Assembly (NCBI GenBank): GCA_034509735.1
Contig: JACGWO010000007.1
Span: 3,100,001 to 3,164,000 of the forward strand
DNA from: Sesamum alatum
Lineage: Eukaryota; Streptophyta; Magnoliopsida; Lamiales; Pedaliaceae
DNA length: 64,000 nucleotides
Direction of reading: 5' to 3'
Part shown: one piece after another, positions 35,747 to 49,340 of the stretch
Numbering within the stretch: the stretch's first letter is position 1
Layout: every line of letters starts with the position of its first letter
Made by a program: the position numbers and the translations under genes
The notes under the pieces: generated by a model
The model's database searches: none
Told to the model about the DNA's origin: nothing
The model's input: only the letters and a program-made list of their open reading frames with translations

Positions 35747-37786
35747 TCACATAAATGTATCAATCTGGCAAGTATGTGTTGTACAATCATCCAACTTTGA
35801 TAACAACAAAATCTCCCCGAGGACTCTGTATATGGCTACCGACTCAGGATGCAATTCATCTGCAACTAGAAAGTCATGAAACACACCCTCCAGCTCTATA
35901 GAGCTAGACCCTGGGGTCTTCTTGACACCTTTATCTTTCATCATACTTCTAGCCATTCTTACATCACCCCATTTCCTCTTATTGGCACATAAGCTAGCTA
36001 GAAGCATGTAAGTGCCACTATCTTTTGGATCCAAAACTATAAGCTTCTCTGCTGCAAATTTCCCCAACTCTACATTTCCATGCATTCTACAACCATTCAG
36101 AAGGGCACCCCAAATAGCTTCATCTGGTTCCATCGGCATTGATCTTATCAACTCACAAGCTTCTTCCAAGTGCCCAACTCTTCCAAGTAAATCGATCATG
36201 CATGTGTAATGTTCCAATGCAGGAGCGAATCCAAATAATTCCATGGCCCTGAAATAATCCCAACCTTTCTTGACTAATCCACCATGAGCACAAGCTGACA
36301 GGATACCAACAAATGTGATTTCGTCGGGCTTAAAACCCACTTCTCTTATATGCTCAAAGAGAGCAAGGGCCTTACCTGCATGACCGTGTGTCGCGTAAGC
36401 CACAATCATGGAATTATAGGAAACCAAATCTTTCTTCGTCATTTCATCAAAGATCTCTCCAGCTACATCAATATTGCCACATTTAGCATACATATCAATA
36501 AACACATTGCCTAATGTTACACTAAGTGGAATTCGTTTTTGCTTAACATAGTAATCACGAATCCGTTGGCCTATATCCATACAACCAGACTGAGCACAAG
36601 CTGAGAGCACCAAGACCAAAGTACTTTCCATGGGATCCAAACCTTCTCTCTCCATATCATGAAACAGTTCCAAAGCTTCCTTTGGTCTATTATTTTGCGA
36701 GTAACCTCCAATCATTGCATTCCAAGAGACCACATTCCTCTCAGGCATCTCATCAAACAGTTTCCGAGCCAATTCAACTTCCCCATTTTTCGCGCACCCG
36801 TTAATCATGCTAGTCCATGAGAACATATCCTTCACTTCCATCTTCTCAAAGATCTTGCCAGCCTTCTCTAAACTTCCACATTTTACATACATATCCAACA
36901 TGGAATTCATCATATTCATACTAAATCCAACTCCCCTCGTCTCTGCAAACTCATGAACCCTCTCAGCAAACCTCAAATCCCCCTTCTGCCCGCAGGCAGA
37001 GAAGACTGCCAGCATTGTTACCTCATTAGGCTCAACCCCACTTTCACACATTTCATCAAACAGCCTCAAGGCATCATCAACCATCTTATTTTTCACATAC
37101 CCATCAATCATACTAGTCCAAGAAACCACATCCCTTATCTCACTCTCAACAAAAACTCTAGTTGCAGAACTTAATTCCCCACTCTCACAATAAAAATGAA
37201 CCAAACCATTTCTAACAATCACATCCCCTACAAAACCCGCTTTCCAAATCCTACAATATACAGACTCTCCCGCTCTAAAATCTTGCAAACCTCCACAAGC
37301 TTTTAGCCCAAAGACGTAGCTTCTCTTGTCCATTTCCGGACATTCTCTAACCATTCTAACAAAATAACAAAAACCCATATCAAAATATCCCTTGTTAACA
37401 CAGCCCCTGATGATGGTATTCCAAATGTACACATTGCGATCAAGAATCTGCGCGAAGAGGGCATTTGCATGGCGAAAGTCCCCATTCTCATCCAAAGCAA
37501 TAAAAGATAGGAGTCTGCTGACAGGAAAGAGGTGGAAAACGAGGCCAGTGCGCGTCATTTGAGCCTGGATTTGCTTTGCTTGAGACATGGAATTGCAGGA
37601 TTCTATGAGAAGAAGAGTTGGGTGCGTGATTTTGAGGTTTGGGTTTGCAGTTGAGTTCCATTTCTTGGAGTTTGAGGAGAGGAACAAGTTCCTGAGGAGG
37701 TGAACGGAGAAATAGAGTCTTGAAAAAGAGGAAATCTGTCTCCCCAGAAGGAGAAATGATTTCATGTGCAGAGGAGAGGAATTCAA
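35747..37786 (-). CDS. Pentatricopeptide repeat protein, PLS class with E/E+ extension
   Basis: An intronless frame of 679 residues. PLS-class PPR proteins bind single organellar RNA sites one nucleotide per repeat and specify C-to-U editing. Successive repeats are visible from about residue 85 (NVYIWNTIIRGCVNKG, DVVSWTSMIDGYVKNK, NVVSWNAMIGGYSQNN, DLVSYNSMIVAYATHG, EHYTCMIDLLGRVG). The C-terminus has an E domain (DSGTYMLLASLCANKRKWGDVRMARSMMKDKGVKKTPG overall, GSSSIEL) and a short E+ part (HDFLVADELHPES) but no DYW deaminase, so editing would need a partner deaminase. The N-terminus is rich in Ser, Arg and Phe, as in organelle-targeted proteins; Met8 is an alternative start. Its stop lies about 230 bp from that of the convergent PWWP-family gene. 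Confidence 0.95.
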   Translation of the reverse strand: MNSSPLHMKSFLLLGRQISSFSRLYFSVHLLRNLFLSSNSKKWNSTANPNLKITHPTLLLIESCNSMSQAKQIQAQMTRTGLVFHLFPVSRLLSFIALDENGDFRHANALFAQILDRNVYIWNTIIRGCVNKGYFDMGFCYFVRMVRECPEMDKRSYVFGLKACGGLQDFRAGESVYCRIWKAGFVGDVIVRNGLVHFYCESGELSSATRVFVESEIRDVVSWTSMIDGYVKNKMVDDALRLFDEMCESGVEPNEVTMLAVFSACGQKGDLRFAERVHEFAETRGVGFSMNMMNSMLDMYVKCGSLEKAGKIFEKMEVKDMFSWTSMINGCAKNGEVELARKLFDEMPERNVVSWNAMIGGYSQNNRPKEALELFHDMEREGLDPMESTLVLVLSACAQSGCMDIGQRIRDYYVKQKRIPLSVTLGNVFIDMYAKCGNIDVAGEIFDEMTKKDLVSYNSMIVAYATHGHAGKALALFEHIREVGFKPDEITFVGILSACAHGGLVKKGWDYFRAMELFGFAPALEHYTCMIDLLGRVGHLEEACELIRSMPMEPDEAIWGALLNGCRMHGNVELGKFAAEKLIVLDPKDSGTYMLLASLCANKRKWGDVRMARSMMKDKGVKKTPGSSSIELEGVFHDFLVADELHPESVAIYRVLGEILLLSKLDDCTTHTCQIDTFM

Positions 37787-37802
37787 GAAAATTGTATGTC
37801 AA

Positions 37803-38440
37803 TTCGATTCACAAACTCAGAGTTATAGATAATCCGTTCCAGGCCTTGCTTGTATGGGATCATAATTAATCTACAATTGGAGTTCATGTAATTGCCAGCG
37901 TATATATGCATGTTTTGTTAACTTTTCAAGAATTTAACAATGAAAATGTCCAACTCCATTCCCATTTGCCAATTATTTCTGCACACTTGTTAGTGAAAGC
38001 ATGCATGTTGATTTATCCATATTCTCACTAAAAATATATTAATTTTCCTATACATTGGGTTTGGTTTTTCCTTTCTGTTTTTTCCCTTTTAATTAACAAC
38101 GAATTGCTTTGCTTGTTCCAAGAAATAAGCAACAATTCTTTGTTTGTTAAAGGGAAACTACAATTTTTTATTACAAGTAAACTGTTTGTGTGTTGTTAAC
38201 AAGTTTGAAATCTAAGACACGAACCCAAGTGAAATTGGCTTGGATCGACTGCAAAGCTCATGATGCAAGAAGCCACTGATCGATACTTAAAACAACTAAA
38301 TATCTATAAATTCAAAAAATAAGGATGATGAAGCAAAGAAATATGCAAGGATGATACGTGGTTAACCAGCAACTTAAAACTATCCTTCTTCTCAATTTAC
38401 TCGAGGAAGAAAACAAGGAGATGGAGAGGAAGAGATAACT
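37803..38440. other. Spacer between the PPR gene and the TOPLESS-related gene
   Basis: AT-rich. It contains the PPR promoter at its left side and the 3' flank of the co-repressor gene at its right. No repeat, ORF or RNA gene is recognised. Confidence 0.45.
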
Positions 38441-38495
38441 TTACAGTAATCGGCCAAAAAACAAAAGAACTGTCTTGTATCATTTCAGACTTCTT

Positions 38496-41400
38496 TCACC
38501 TAGATGGGGTTTCGGATGGCTGGCTATTCAACGCAGAACTGGATGGAATGGAAGGTAAGGCGCCGTTATCTTGAGAGGTTGATCCACCCCATTTCGACTC
38601 TGCATCTGTTGGCTCGATTACGTGAACTGCACCATCGCTCATGCCAAGTGCAAATTGATTCGGATCTAAAGGATGTGCTGCAATAACAACGGGGAAGGCG
38701 TTGCCGTTGCTACAGAAAAAGAAACATCAGATGTCAAATAGTTGATAGAAGAATCAGCACTCAATATTACCATCAAACGAATTGCTTTTTCAAGAATATC
38801 ATGGGTCTTTTCCAATTCGTGTACCTGGAAATTGACGAAGGTACATAAGCAGAGGGTGCTATCCGACATCGGAGGCTCAAACTATCCGAATCAAAGATTC
38901 CAACAGCACCATCACAAAATCCAGTAAAAATCAACAGGCCATCACATGAGTATATAGCACTTGAAATACCAGAGGAAAGTGAATCTCTCGGATACCACTG
39001 CAATTAAATTATCACTTAATCATTATGGCAGATGGAAAATATTCCAAATACTTCCTACTTACATGATATATAATATATATTTATTTTACTATGATTTTGC
39101 TCTTACAGACCTTTGTCTGGTTTACCTGGCCAACTTCATCTACGTCTGATGGAATGTAAGTTGCGAATGTTTCATGACAGGGAACAATATGGTATGCATG
39201 TGGAAGAAAGTAAAAGCAATAGGCAAGACACTCACCGAGCGCAGACATTCAAGTTGAGCATCATAAATTGCAATTTGACTTTCATGAACAACCAGTAAAT
39301 GTGATTGATTATTATGGAACTGAACTCTAGTTTCTCCAACCAGAGGAGTTGGGTGACCAGGAGGTGCCTGTATTGGCCGTGATTTCTTCTTCTCCCACCC
39401 GTCAATGCTCCACATACACAGCTGCAAGCAACATTGAAAGGGAAACATATTGATTTCAAGATAAAGCAACATTAACCATTGAAATATTACCATAATGCAG
39501 AAAAAGTGAAATACATATTATGGCCCAGACTTGCCTGTGCATCAGCTGCAGATGACACCAATATGTTCAAACTCTGAGAAAATGCAAGACCTGAGATTCG
39601 TTTCTGGTGACCCTTGAGCTTGGTTTTAACCTATTGAATGGACAGGTAGTTCACCAATAATGAGTAGACTGGCGATCAGAAAAGTTGGTAACACATCCAA
39701 GTGGACCAACAACATCGCAGACTGCATTACTCGGAGATGAGGCTAAACAGATTATGTAACTAAAATGATGAAAAAAACGCTATGTTATCACTCATCTATC
39801 TCATGTATTCCCGGAAATGAGACCAGTTTCTAATACGTAACGAGACAAATAGCTAAGCAGAGCTAATAGCCACACCATTCCAAAATTAAAGCCTAGAATT
39901 CATGGCTAAACGAATGCCAGGTACAGAGCACATCCAATTGGATTTAACAGTCATATATATTTAAAATTTTTGGTTGTCAAAACGAAGTTCAATGAAGCTA
40001 TTTGCAGTATTTTCTATAATTGAAGTCATAAAAGAAGTATTAAGGTATTTTAATAAATTAGTAGTGAAATATCTCTATATTATTCAAATGTATTAAGCTC
40101 TTAACTACCATATTAGAACCAAGTTTCTTACACTGTCATGAAGACATATGTATGGTGCTTAATTAGATGGTCCCACAGGTTCTATTTTATAATAGAAGAG
40201 CTTTCAATTTCTCAGGATAAGACAAGACTACTTTACCCCATGAGCACAAGTAGAGTTTAATTATAGCCTGTTACGAATTCTCCATCTTCAAGTTTTTATC
40301 AGACTTCATAAAATCTCATAATCTCTTAGACATCTTATACAAGATTTTCACTGGAAATATAAGAATAGCCAATACCACATGATCCTTCCATGTAGCGATT
40401 GATAAGCAAAAGAGTGACCCAAAGGTATATGAAACAACCCTCTTACTGTTGATGTTAAGAGACTAAACCAAATTCCCCTGTTGATGAGCAACGATGAACG
40501 CAATAAGCAGCTAAATTGTTTCCTCTAGTGAAATACCATCTCTGTCTCTATCAAGCAAACAGAAAGTTTACCTCGTCAACCCTGACATTATAAATTTGAA
40601 TTGTAGAGTCTTCCATTCCAATAGCAATTATATTGTTATCCTGAGGATGAAACGCCAGATAAGTTGCTGCAGGAGGTGGCGGCATGAAAGTTGTCATTAC
40701 CTGACCAGCATTGATATAAACATTAGTTTCTCAGGAGCATAAATGGAAACAATTTTCAGGGACTTTCAACTGAAGATGTTGACAAACCTTAAAGGTCATC
40801 ATGTTGAACAAGGAGACCTTTCCCCCTGAAGCAGACATGACATAAGAATCATTTTTAGACAAGGCAATACATGCAACAGAATCTTCGGTTGGTTTGGCAT
40901 CACTCAAGTCATTAGACATGAGAGCCCCATTATTAGGCTGCCACAACTGTGGCACGCTCGAGGCAGAAGACTGAAAGTACACATAAAATCATTTAGATTA
41001 AATTAAGTGGATAATAAGAAATCATGTTCTGAAAGAAGATGAACACTCAGATTCTGACCCTTCCAAGTGGATTGCGTTCATTGCGCTGCCACTTCCACAG
41101 CTTATGAACAGCATTGGAGGCCAGTGCCAGCAGAGCTAGGCCAGAGTTTGTGTATAACAACCGTACTACCTGTAGTAATAGTACAGTGGTAATGAAACAC
41201 AAAGAGGTGGGGAATGACAACACAAAAGTTAAAAGGACCGCAGCATATATTTACAATCACTTGCAGTCTCGGGAAGAATAGACATGAACTAAGGTATTGA
41301 ATTCTAGCTCAATAACAAAGACAAATACCAGCCACTAAAGAAAAATCTAACAATCTTCTCAATCAATTAAATACTCTTTAGATAAAGGAGGATGAATCAC

Positions 41401-44400
41401 ACGTTATATTTCAATAAATTGTCCGGATAGCATACTTTACTAGGTGTCAGAGGGTCAGGTAACTTTAGAGTCTTAAGTTGAGACGAGTCAGATATGTCAG
41501 GAAACTTCCAGCTTTTAATTTTGTCAGTGGTATCAAGAATCCTTGGTTTGACATCAGCTACCCTGCTGCTTTCCATGCTAGCCTGTATGTTGTTCCAAAG
41601 AAATGAGAGAAGATTCTGGAATGTAACAGAATTTTGATGAACAGAATTCAACAATGTATCAATAAAGAAAACAAAAACAAATGAAACCTGAGAGCATTAC
41701 CAGAAGAGACATTGGCTGCTGGACTCTATCAGCACGCTCAAGGATGGGGGATGCTGAAGCAGAAACATTACCAATGGGACCTAGCGAACCACCAATAGCA
41801 GGCTGTCGAAAAAGTTGAGTAGGAGAAATCAAAACCAAACTGTATAAAACGTATGACGTAGACACCAAAGAGGAAATGAGAAAAATTACTTTGACATTGA
41901 CAGCTTCAGAAAGACCACGAGACCCATCAAATGCTCTGGTCTCCAACATTCTCAGCATTCGCTGCCCGTCAGCATTTGCCAATATCTTAATTCCATTGTC
42001 ACTAGTTGTAACAGCCAGCAGAGAACCTTCTTTATTAAATCTTAATCTAGGGCTTGCCTGCAAGAGAAGTGAAAGCAGAGCAACTTTAGGATCTTTTTAT
42101 TGTGATATTATCAACATAATAAGTACATGAAGCTAATGAGGCTTGCATATAGTAGAGATACTAACAGGCAGGCCACCATCGCCGTCGGTATAAGTAAGCA
42201 TATTGGTATTATCCATGTCCCAGAATTTTATCTGAAACTCGTCGCCTGCAGCTAAGAAACGGTTCCTTGTTGTGTCAAACTGCACAACACCCAAAGAACG
42301 CTTCCGGAAACCAGAATATGTCCTCTTAATGGCTCCTTCACTCTCATTCCACTCAACCAGGTGAGATTCACCTTCTTTGCTCGTTCCACAAGAGAAGAGT
42401 CTGAAAGGAATACATAATAAGAAACTAATGAAACCTCAAGTCTTTAAACCTGAAGAGGTGGTCATTTCAACCAAAGGTGATAATTAACCACATAGCTAGC
42501 GACAAAATAAAAGTAGATGTTCTATGGGCAAGACTGAAAGTAATAACCTCACAATAGCAGCCGCCCCAGATTTTTCAACTGGCTGACTGCTTATAATCCA
42601 CTATGTTTTCTCCAACTAAAGTTATATATGATTATCTAGGCTAAGGAAGAAGTCAAGGAAATCCCTTCTTACGTACAACCGAAGGCGAGGCCTAGAGAGG
42701 AAGAATTCCACCCTACTGGCTAATGCATTGGCCCCACCTTGTGATGATTTAAGCAAAATAGCATATCAATCCCTCTTTAGAGTTTAGAAGTTCTAATCCT
42801 AAATCCACAAAAGTCGATGCGCCACAAGGCCCAAAACTAGAGAATCTTCAATATAAAAGACAATTTGTTTTCTCAACCAAAGGACAGTTAACTGCAACCT
42901 TTGTTCAACGAGGCTGTTGCTGGATGAATAAGACATTATGTATATTTTTATAGAACTAAAGAACATGCTTTCTTCCAAGGGTTGCTCCCTGTAATTTACA
43001 TGATCCCATTAATCACTCCCTAGCACATTTACACGGTTTGAGTTTCTCAATTTTCTGCTTTTAAGATGGATAGTTTTCTTAACATTACCAGTTTCCTCCA
43101 TCTCACCACCCTTCCTGTTGATTGGTTTCTCCTAGAGGTTTGGTCTCTTGATGTTAAGAAAAGATTACCGCAAGTATCATTAAATTAGCTATTTATCTTT
43201 CAACAATCAATGCTTGCTAGTTGGTTAACTTGAACAACTGTCCCTACTGAAATTTAGTGAGTCCCACTTTATATGGGAGACAAATTACCTGATGCCTACA
43301 TAGGAGATCGGAAAGAGATAAACAACTGAAATTTTGTTGTCCACCTCAGCATGAATGACTATAGTATTTCAGCAAGTGAATAGTACATTAGGTACATTTA
43401 ATGACTGCATTGTATAGATAATACACTCAAATCTTCAAAGCATTTATAGGTTTATAATTCAAAAAACTATTATTCACAATCACTATGTTTTCACATAGTG
43501 GTTCATAAATATAAATATTTCTAGAATCCAACGTTGAATACCATTTATCCCTTGAAGTATCAAAGTATATCATAACCCAATATTACACAAAAAAAACACA
43601 TTTTCACGGAAAAGATTAACCAGCACAAGATTCTGAAAGCACCTGGTTCCATCAGCGCTGTATGCCATTGTAGTGCACCAAAGTCCAGGGGCATCATAAT
43701 CTACTCTTGATCCCAAGGAATCATAAAGCCATGCTTTTATTTTCCCATCAATTGCAGTAGAGAAAATAAACTGCATACAAACTAGAATCAGATACGCTTT
43801 TCTCATTTTTATATATCAACTGACGCTTATGCGTCATTCATAATTCAATAAAGCACTCAGTAAGGAGGAAGATTGGTATCAATTTAATAAATTACCTGAA
43901 TATTCTCTTTATAGTGGGGACATACAGAATACACAGGAGCTTCATGACCTTCAAAAGTATACTGCCTGCGCCCAGCCACAGCATCCCATACCTGTGACAG
44001 AACAGTCCATGTAGAAACCCAAAGTACCTCATTGGAAGAATTCACTAAGTCCAAAGGCTGATACCTTAATTGTCTTGTCGTCCCCGCATGTGACTATGCA
44101 GAGCTGCTTATTAGGATGAGCGAAGGCAATATCATTCACGCCACCAATATGAGCATCAATCTACAATCAGGGAAAATTCATCAGTACTTGAAAATTTCAT
44201 ATGATCCTCATTCAGAAAGAGAGAGAAAGAGTGAGAGATTTGACAAGATCCTCACTTCTAAGTGTTGTCTTAATTCTCCAGCTGGGCTGTATGTATATAT
44301 CTGAACAATGTGCTTGGAAAAAGCAACCCCTTCAAAATTAAAGCATATCAATGGCAGTAATCAAACAAGATTGATTCAGAAGTATGATAACATGACAATT

Positions 44401-47086
44401 TTACTTACCAAGTATAGATCCATCTGGGCCCCATACGCATCTATTAACAGATATGGTGGCATCTTTAACCAAAGTTGTCTGAACAACAGTGAAGTGAACG
44501 TTTTTAATCGAAACTATAAAATCAATAAGAAATCAAGACTAACTATAGATAAACAAAATCGATAAGAAAGTTGAAACATAATAGACCAGATTCCATGCAC
44601 AAAAGCAACCAAAACATCAAGTACTCACTTGAAACGGCATGGAACAAGCTGATATGTCCCAGACCTTGAAGGTTTTGAGCGCTAGCCTTTCTCGTGAACC
44701 AACTTCCCATATGCTGATATCCCCAACATTTGTTCCAACTGCGACATAGATAACAGCCAGTCATATACTCTGCGATCAACAGATTCAAGCTGTTGTATAA
44801 ACGAGTCTCACTTCTAGGATTTATTTTTCAGCGATAAATAACAGTATCACAGACTAAGAGTTGTCTGAACTAGACGAAAAATGACTTCAAGCCGGAAGTG
44901 GAAAGGAAAATGGAAGAGGGTTAATTGAGGATCAACCTAGAAGAACAGTCTGTTGTTGTGGATGGAAGTCCATGCTCATAACATTAGATCCTTGACTAAG
45001 GTTCCGTACAACAGTTTTGGGAAGGTCATCTGGTGAATAGATGTTAGCCTGATGAGTAGAACCAGAAAATGACACCTACAGAATATTGGAAGTGTGTTAC
45101 AAATATTGGGGTATTAAAAAACCACACGATGATTGGGAAACAAAAAATTTAATCTAACAGAAACAGATTAATGGTCCAAAGCTATATGTGCCAAACCTCA
45201 TCAGGCTGTCCAGTACGAAGACGCTTCATCAAATGCTCTGAATCAGCAGTCTGATAATCCATTCCAGGACCACCTGGCGGAGTCCTCGGATGTTTCAAAA
45301 ATGCAGCTGAGAAGCACAAGGGGTAACATATTTCAATAAATTGCTCAATTTCATATAATGGAGCCATTGCAAATAAGCTGACCCTGAGCTTTACACAACA
45401 TACCGGAACTTGGTGCCTGGACAAGGCCAGGAGGAGGAGGAGCAACAGCAGCATGAGGTATAGAAGGGTTAGCAGTTGACATCCAACCTGCAATAGCACT
45501 TGGAGGAGGAGAAACAACTGGCTGGAAAGGCTGCACAAAAGAAGTTAGGGGCCTTGAGATGCCAAAAAAGTGTATCATATTTTGCAGCCAAAAGCAGCCA
45601 TTCTACTTACACCATGGCCTCCAAGAGGAGGAAAAACACCGGGTTTAGGAACAGGTCCAGCAAGAGGGGTATTAGTAGGAGGAGGTGCACGTGTGCCATT
45701 ACTCGACGCACAAGTATGATCAGTAAAGAGTGTTTTGATATCTGGGTTCGGTCGTGGATTCTTGCAAAGCTGATGCTGCCAGTTAAGACTGCAAAACACA
45801 TCAAACACAACATGACATGCAAACATCACAAACACATTAACGGTTACAGACGTTCTAGAATGGTAAGACAGAAATGAAACCTAATATCAACAAGTTACAA
45901 GAACACTCAACACCATCAAAGAATATACCTTTGGTTGATGAGTGTTCTCAATCTGGAAGCCTTAAAAGCAGGAAACGTGAGCTTGTCACGAAACAATGGA
46001 TTCGCCTCTATAAGCTTTTTAAGTTCAACGAGCATAATGTTACGCGCTGACTTTGTGTCCCCATATTTGGAGAGCTGCTCATTCTGCCTATAAACATTTA
46101 CTATAAGATTAATAAACGAAAAGAGGTTGAGATCTAGATTATAAGTACTATACTGAAATGTTACCTAAAATTGTCAAGAGTCAATAGCTGGGTGATCTCT
46201 TTAAAAAGATCTTCATTAAAAGACGCAAACACCTTAAGATCTTTAACAAGAATATCAACAGCTTTAGCTCGATCTTGTCTGGAAAACATTAGACAGTTGA
46301 CAAGAAGTATCATTAGCCATGCACAAATATCAAAATTATTACCATGATGACATTTTGAAATAAAGCATACCTGTCAAGAGCTTCGAGATATTTCTGCTTT
46401 CTAATCTCAAAGAAAATTTTCATAGAATAGCGGTTGTCTTCAACCTTTGTGAATCCACTTAAATAACGCTCGACTTCCTCCCATTCACCTGCTTGGACTT
46501 GATCCTCAAAGTACTTCATATTGAAGAAAAAGCCAGATTCTTGCTCCAACCTAAATTCATTATGCGTACAACTCCAACATCAATTAAGACCAACAAAAGC
46601 CAACTAACTTCCCTTAGGCCTTAACAAAACCATTAAGTAAAAGAATACCAACTGTCCAAGCAACAGTTGTTTTCAAATTTTCTCTCTGTGAGAAAGTAGT
46701 AATTCATGCTTTGGAAAGTGAAATAAATCAGATATGTTAGCCAGGCAAATCAATTACACCACCCAAATGTAGCACACATTTATACTTCATTTTAGAAATT
46801 TACCCGCCCACCCCAAAAACAAATGCAGATTACATTTTGAAGCTTATTTTGACAAACATTCTATTTATATCTAAATCTGACAAAATGCAAACTAAAAGAC
46901 AATACCTTTGTTCCCAGCACTTTAAGCATACTATACGCAGGCATATAATCAGTCATGAGTTACCAAGAAACTAAAAGATGCAGAGCTAAAGCATAAACCA
47001 ACTTACTTATGTACAGTCTCCTTGAACTTCTCCTCATCCAAGAACTGCAGTATTAAGAAAACCAGTTCTCTACTCAAAGACGACAT
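38496..47086 (-). CDS. TPR: TOPLESS-related transcriptional co-repressor, 25 coding exons
   Basis: Predicted 1134 residues, normal for the family. Its LisH-CTLH (TPD) domain binds EAR motifs (auxin AUX/IAA, jasmonate NINJA and others) and recruits histone deacetylase. Exons: 47086-47007, 46550-46371, 46278-46165, 46087-45929, 45788-45611, 45530-45404, 45306-45197, 45075-44937, 44738-44629, 44478-44409, 44329-44256, 44160-44065, 43991-43896, 43770-43643, 42400-42166, 42057-41890, 41802-41701, 41582-41436, 41169-41059, 40970-40788, 40700-40572, 39630-39535, 39421-39236, 38997-38825, 38709-38496. All 24 junctions keep frame. Residues 1-95 are MSSLSRELVFLILQFLDEEK...FEIRKQKYLEALDR. A Pro-rich linker (about 200-290) with LNWQHQLCKNPRPNPDIKTLF precedes two WD40 propellers. 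The intron after 39535 uses a GC donor. The subtype among TPL/TPR1/TPR4 or TPR3 is not settled. The gene seems fully intact. Confidence 0.96.
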
Positions 47087-47131
47087 AGTGACGCCTCCCG
47101 GTATCCCCAACCACTCCAGTGCAAATCGCCA

Positions 47132-47689
47132 CTAGTAACCGAATCAAATTAAAGGAAAAAAGAGACCTAAAGCACTTCTTCAATACTACCAACTTTCAGA
47201 CAAAGAACACCCAAATTTCCTCAAAATGAAACAGAACATTCTATATATACCGTGGAAAACATTTTCCCCAAATTACAATATTCAATTCTCCATCACCATC
47301 AAACACAATAACAAATCTAAGGGCAAAGGAAAATCCTAACACTAAAACCTAAAGCAATATCGCGTCTATAAAAATTCCCCCAACATTCAACTTCAGGAAC
47401 CAATTTAAACCCCTCTCGATTTAAACCAAAATACCCTTTCCAAATGCCAAATAATCCCCAAAAAATAGACAAAACCCTTCAAACCATAGAATCAAGACTT
47501 CAACCTCCAACCAAAACAAGCCTTCGAAATTCCAACCTCAAAATTCTAGCACCATCCCCCCACACGCCCGCCTCTCTTCTTCCCTTCACGCCGTCTCCAA
47601 TAATCAAAACCCGCAACAACAAGAGCAAAATTTCACTGCATCTAGATCTGAGAGCAACATCTCCTGGTGAACCAAAACAACGGGCTCAC
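47132..47689 (-). other. Probable 5'UTR intron of the TOPLESS-related gene
   Basis: The donor cattacag|gtgagc lies at 47690/47689 and the acceptor gttactag|tggcg just before 47131. The leader exon then runs 45 bases to the ATG. CT-rich sequence at 47780-47910 probably holds the core promoter and start site. Confidence 0.6.
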
Positions 47690-47964
47690 CTGTAATGGCC
47701 CAGAATTTTAACAATGCACTGAGTTAGGGTTTTTTTTTTTTTTTAATTTTGTGGGAAGGAAGAACCTCCTTTTCTGGGTTCACTCTCTTTCCTTTTTCTC
47801 TCGCTCTGTAACACTTGCACCAGCCCCCACTTTCCTACTCTGTACTTTTCCCTCTTTCTCTCTCTACCCTAGTTACTCTCTCACTTGTGTTTCTCTCTCT
47901 AAAACTGTAACCGCTTAAATAATTATTAATATTACCTAATATATATTTACACATATGGTAAAAA

Positions 47965-48368
47965 GGATAATTACGCGGCCCTCCCCTGATATTGGGTATA
48001 ATAAAATATAAATTCTTTGTAGTTTAAAAATTTTAGATTGAGTATTCTTGATATTTGCTTTCGATAATAAATAGTTACATTTGTTAGTCAAAATTGATAT
48101 TTATTTTCTTGACTTATTATATGTCAAATAAATTTTTTTATGTTCAAACTACCTTTATACATCTTGACAAGTTAATGCATATGATGATGTATATTTTTAC
48201 CCTGCAATAAATTAATCCGAGCTAAATATTAATTTTCATTTAGTTTTTGCACAAATACCATCAAAATCGGTGAATTTTGACTATTAGGGGGATTTATTTA
48301 TTATACGAAAATAAATTTCATGGGTACTAGATGTAATTTCTCCCAAATGAGGACGGTGTAATTATCCC
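47965..48368. mobile_element. MULE-like MITE, about 404 bp, upstream of the TOPLESS-related gene
   Basis: The left end GGATAATTACGCGGCCC and the right end (reverse complement GGGATAATTACACCGTCC) are inverted relatives of the same family as the 5354 and 21687 copies. Flanking 9-mers TATGGTAAA and TATGGACAC are only partly alike, so the target duplication is doubtful. Confidence 0.55.
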
Positions 48369-48376
48369 TATGGACA

Positions 48377-49132
48377 CCTTTACTTCTTGGGTATGGATTA
48401 AGTGTGGATTGACTAAAATGTGATTAAAAGTGTGATAAGAGCAAGTGAGATTGTTTAGTATTTTGTTTACTTGAATATTGAGAAGTATGATTAAATCATT
48501 ATTCATCTTGACTTTTTTGTATGTGAATAATATTTTGCATGTATTGTCACATCACTAAAAATTTTCTGCATGTGTTGTCACATCATGACCAATTTTTTGG
48601 ATGTAATAAAATCAAAACCGAATGGCAAAGTGGGTATAAAAAGAAAAAGGATGAGGACATAAAGGGAAATGGAAAATTAATCAAAAGAAGTGGGTCATTG
48701 TGATAAAATAATTTGAAGGTGGAGAAGTGGATTTTAATCCTACAATTATCACCCTACCATACGGGCCTCATTCACTAATCACGGGTTGGGTTAAAAAAAC
48801 GTAAACATATTACTAGAAAGCATTAGTCATGATATCATGGCTAATCCTTGCAAATAAATGAGGCCTATAGAAAAATATCACTTTATCTCCAAGTCTACTA
48901 TATAGCACATTGCCCCTCAAAAAAAATCAAAATGCATTTTAACCCCTCCATTTATATATTATCATAGTATTGTACTCTCAGCCCTATTCAACCAAAAATT
49001 CTTAATACTGTGATCGATTTGGAATAACAAATCATTTTGATATGTTTAGATAAATTTAAATTTAAAGAGTTTTTAATTCTTAAATATTTCACATTGACCT
49101 ATATTTTATAACATAATGATAGATTTTAAATT
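48377..49132. other. AT-rich spacer
   Basis: No gene. There is short internal similarity (the ttttctgcatgtgttgtcacatca / ttttgcatgtattgtcacatca phrase occurs twice around 48531-48590), and the DNA then runs into the retrotransposon insertion site. Confidence 0.4.
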
Positions 49133-49333
49133 ATTTTTGATGGAGATAGAATGCACTTTTATCAACATACCCTTAAATGTATGAAAATTTACCAAAATGC
49201 CATTGAAAGCGGTTATAGTTAGTGGTCAGTGGGGTGAAGCTAAATTACCAAGGCGCCCCTAAAGATTAGATGATAGCCGTTAGATTAGAGGCGGTTGGAG
49301 GGTAAAATAGTATTTATACCCTTCCTCATTTGC

Positions 49334-49340
49334 TATAAAT
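49334..49340 (+). promoter_or_regulatory. TATA box in the 5' LTR
   Basis: The motif tgctataaatagg lies about 150 bp before the LTR end and is conserved in the 3' LTR. It marks the probable U3/R border about 30 bp downstream. Confidence 0.55.
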
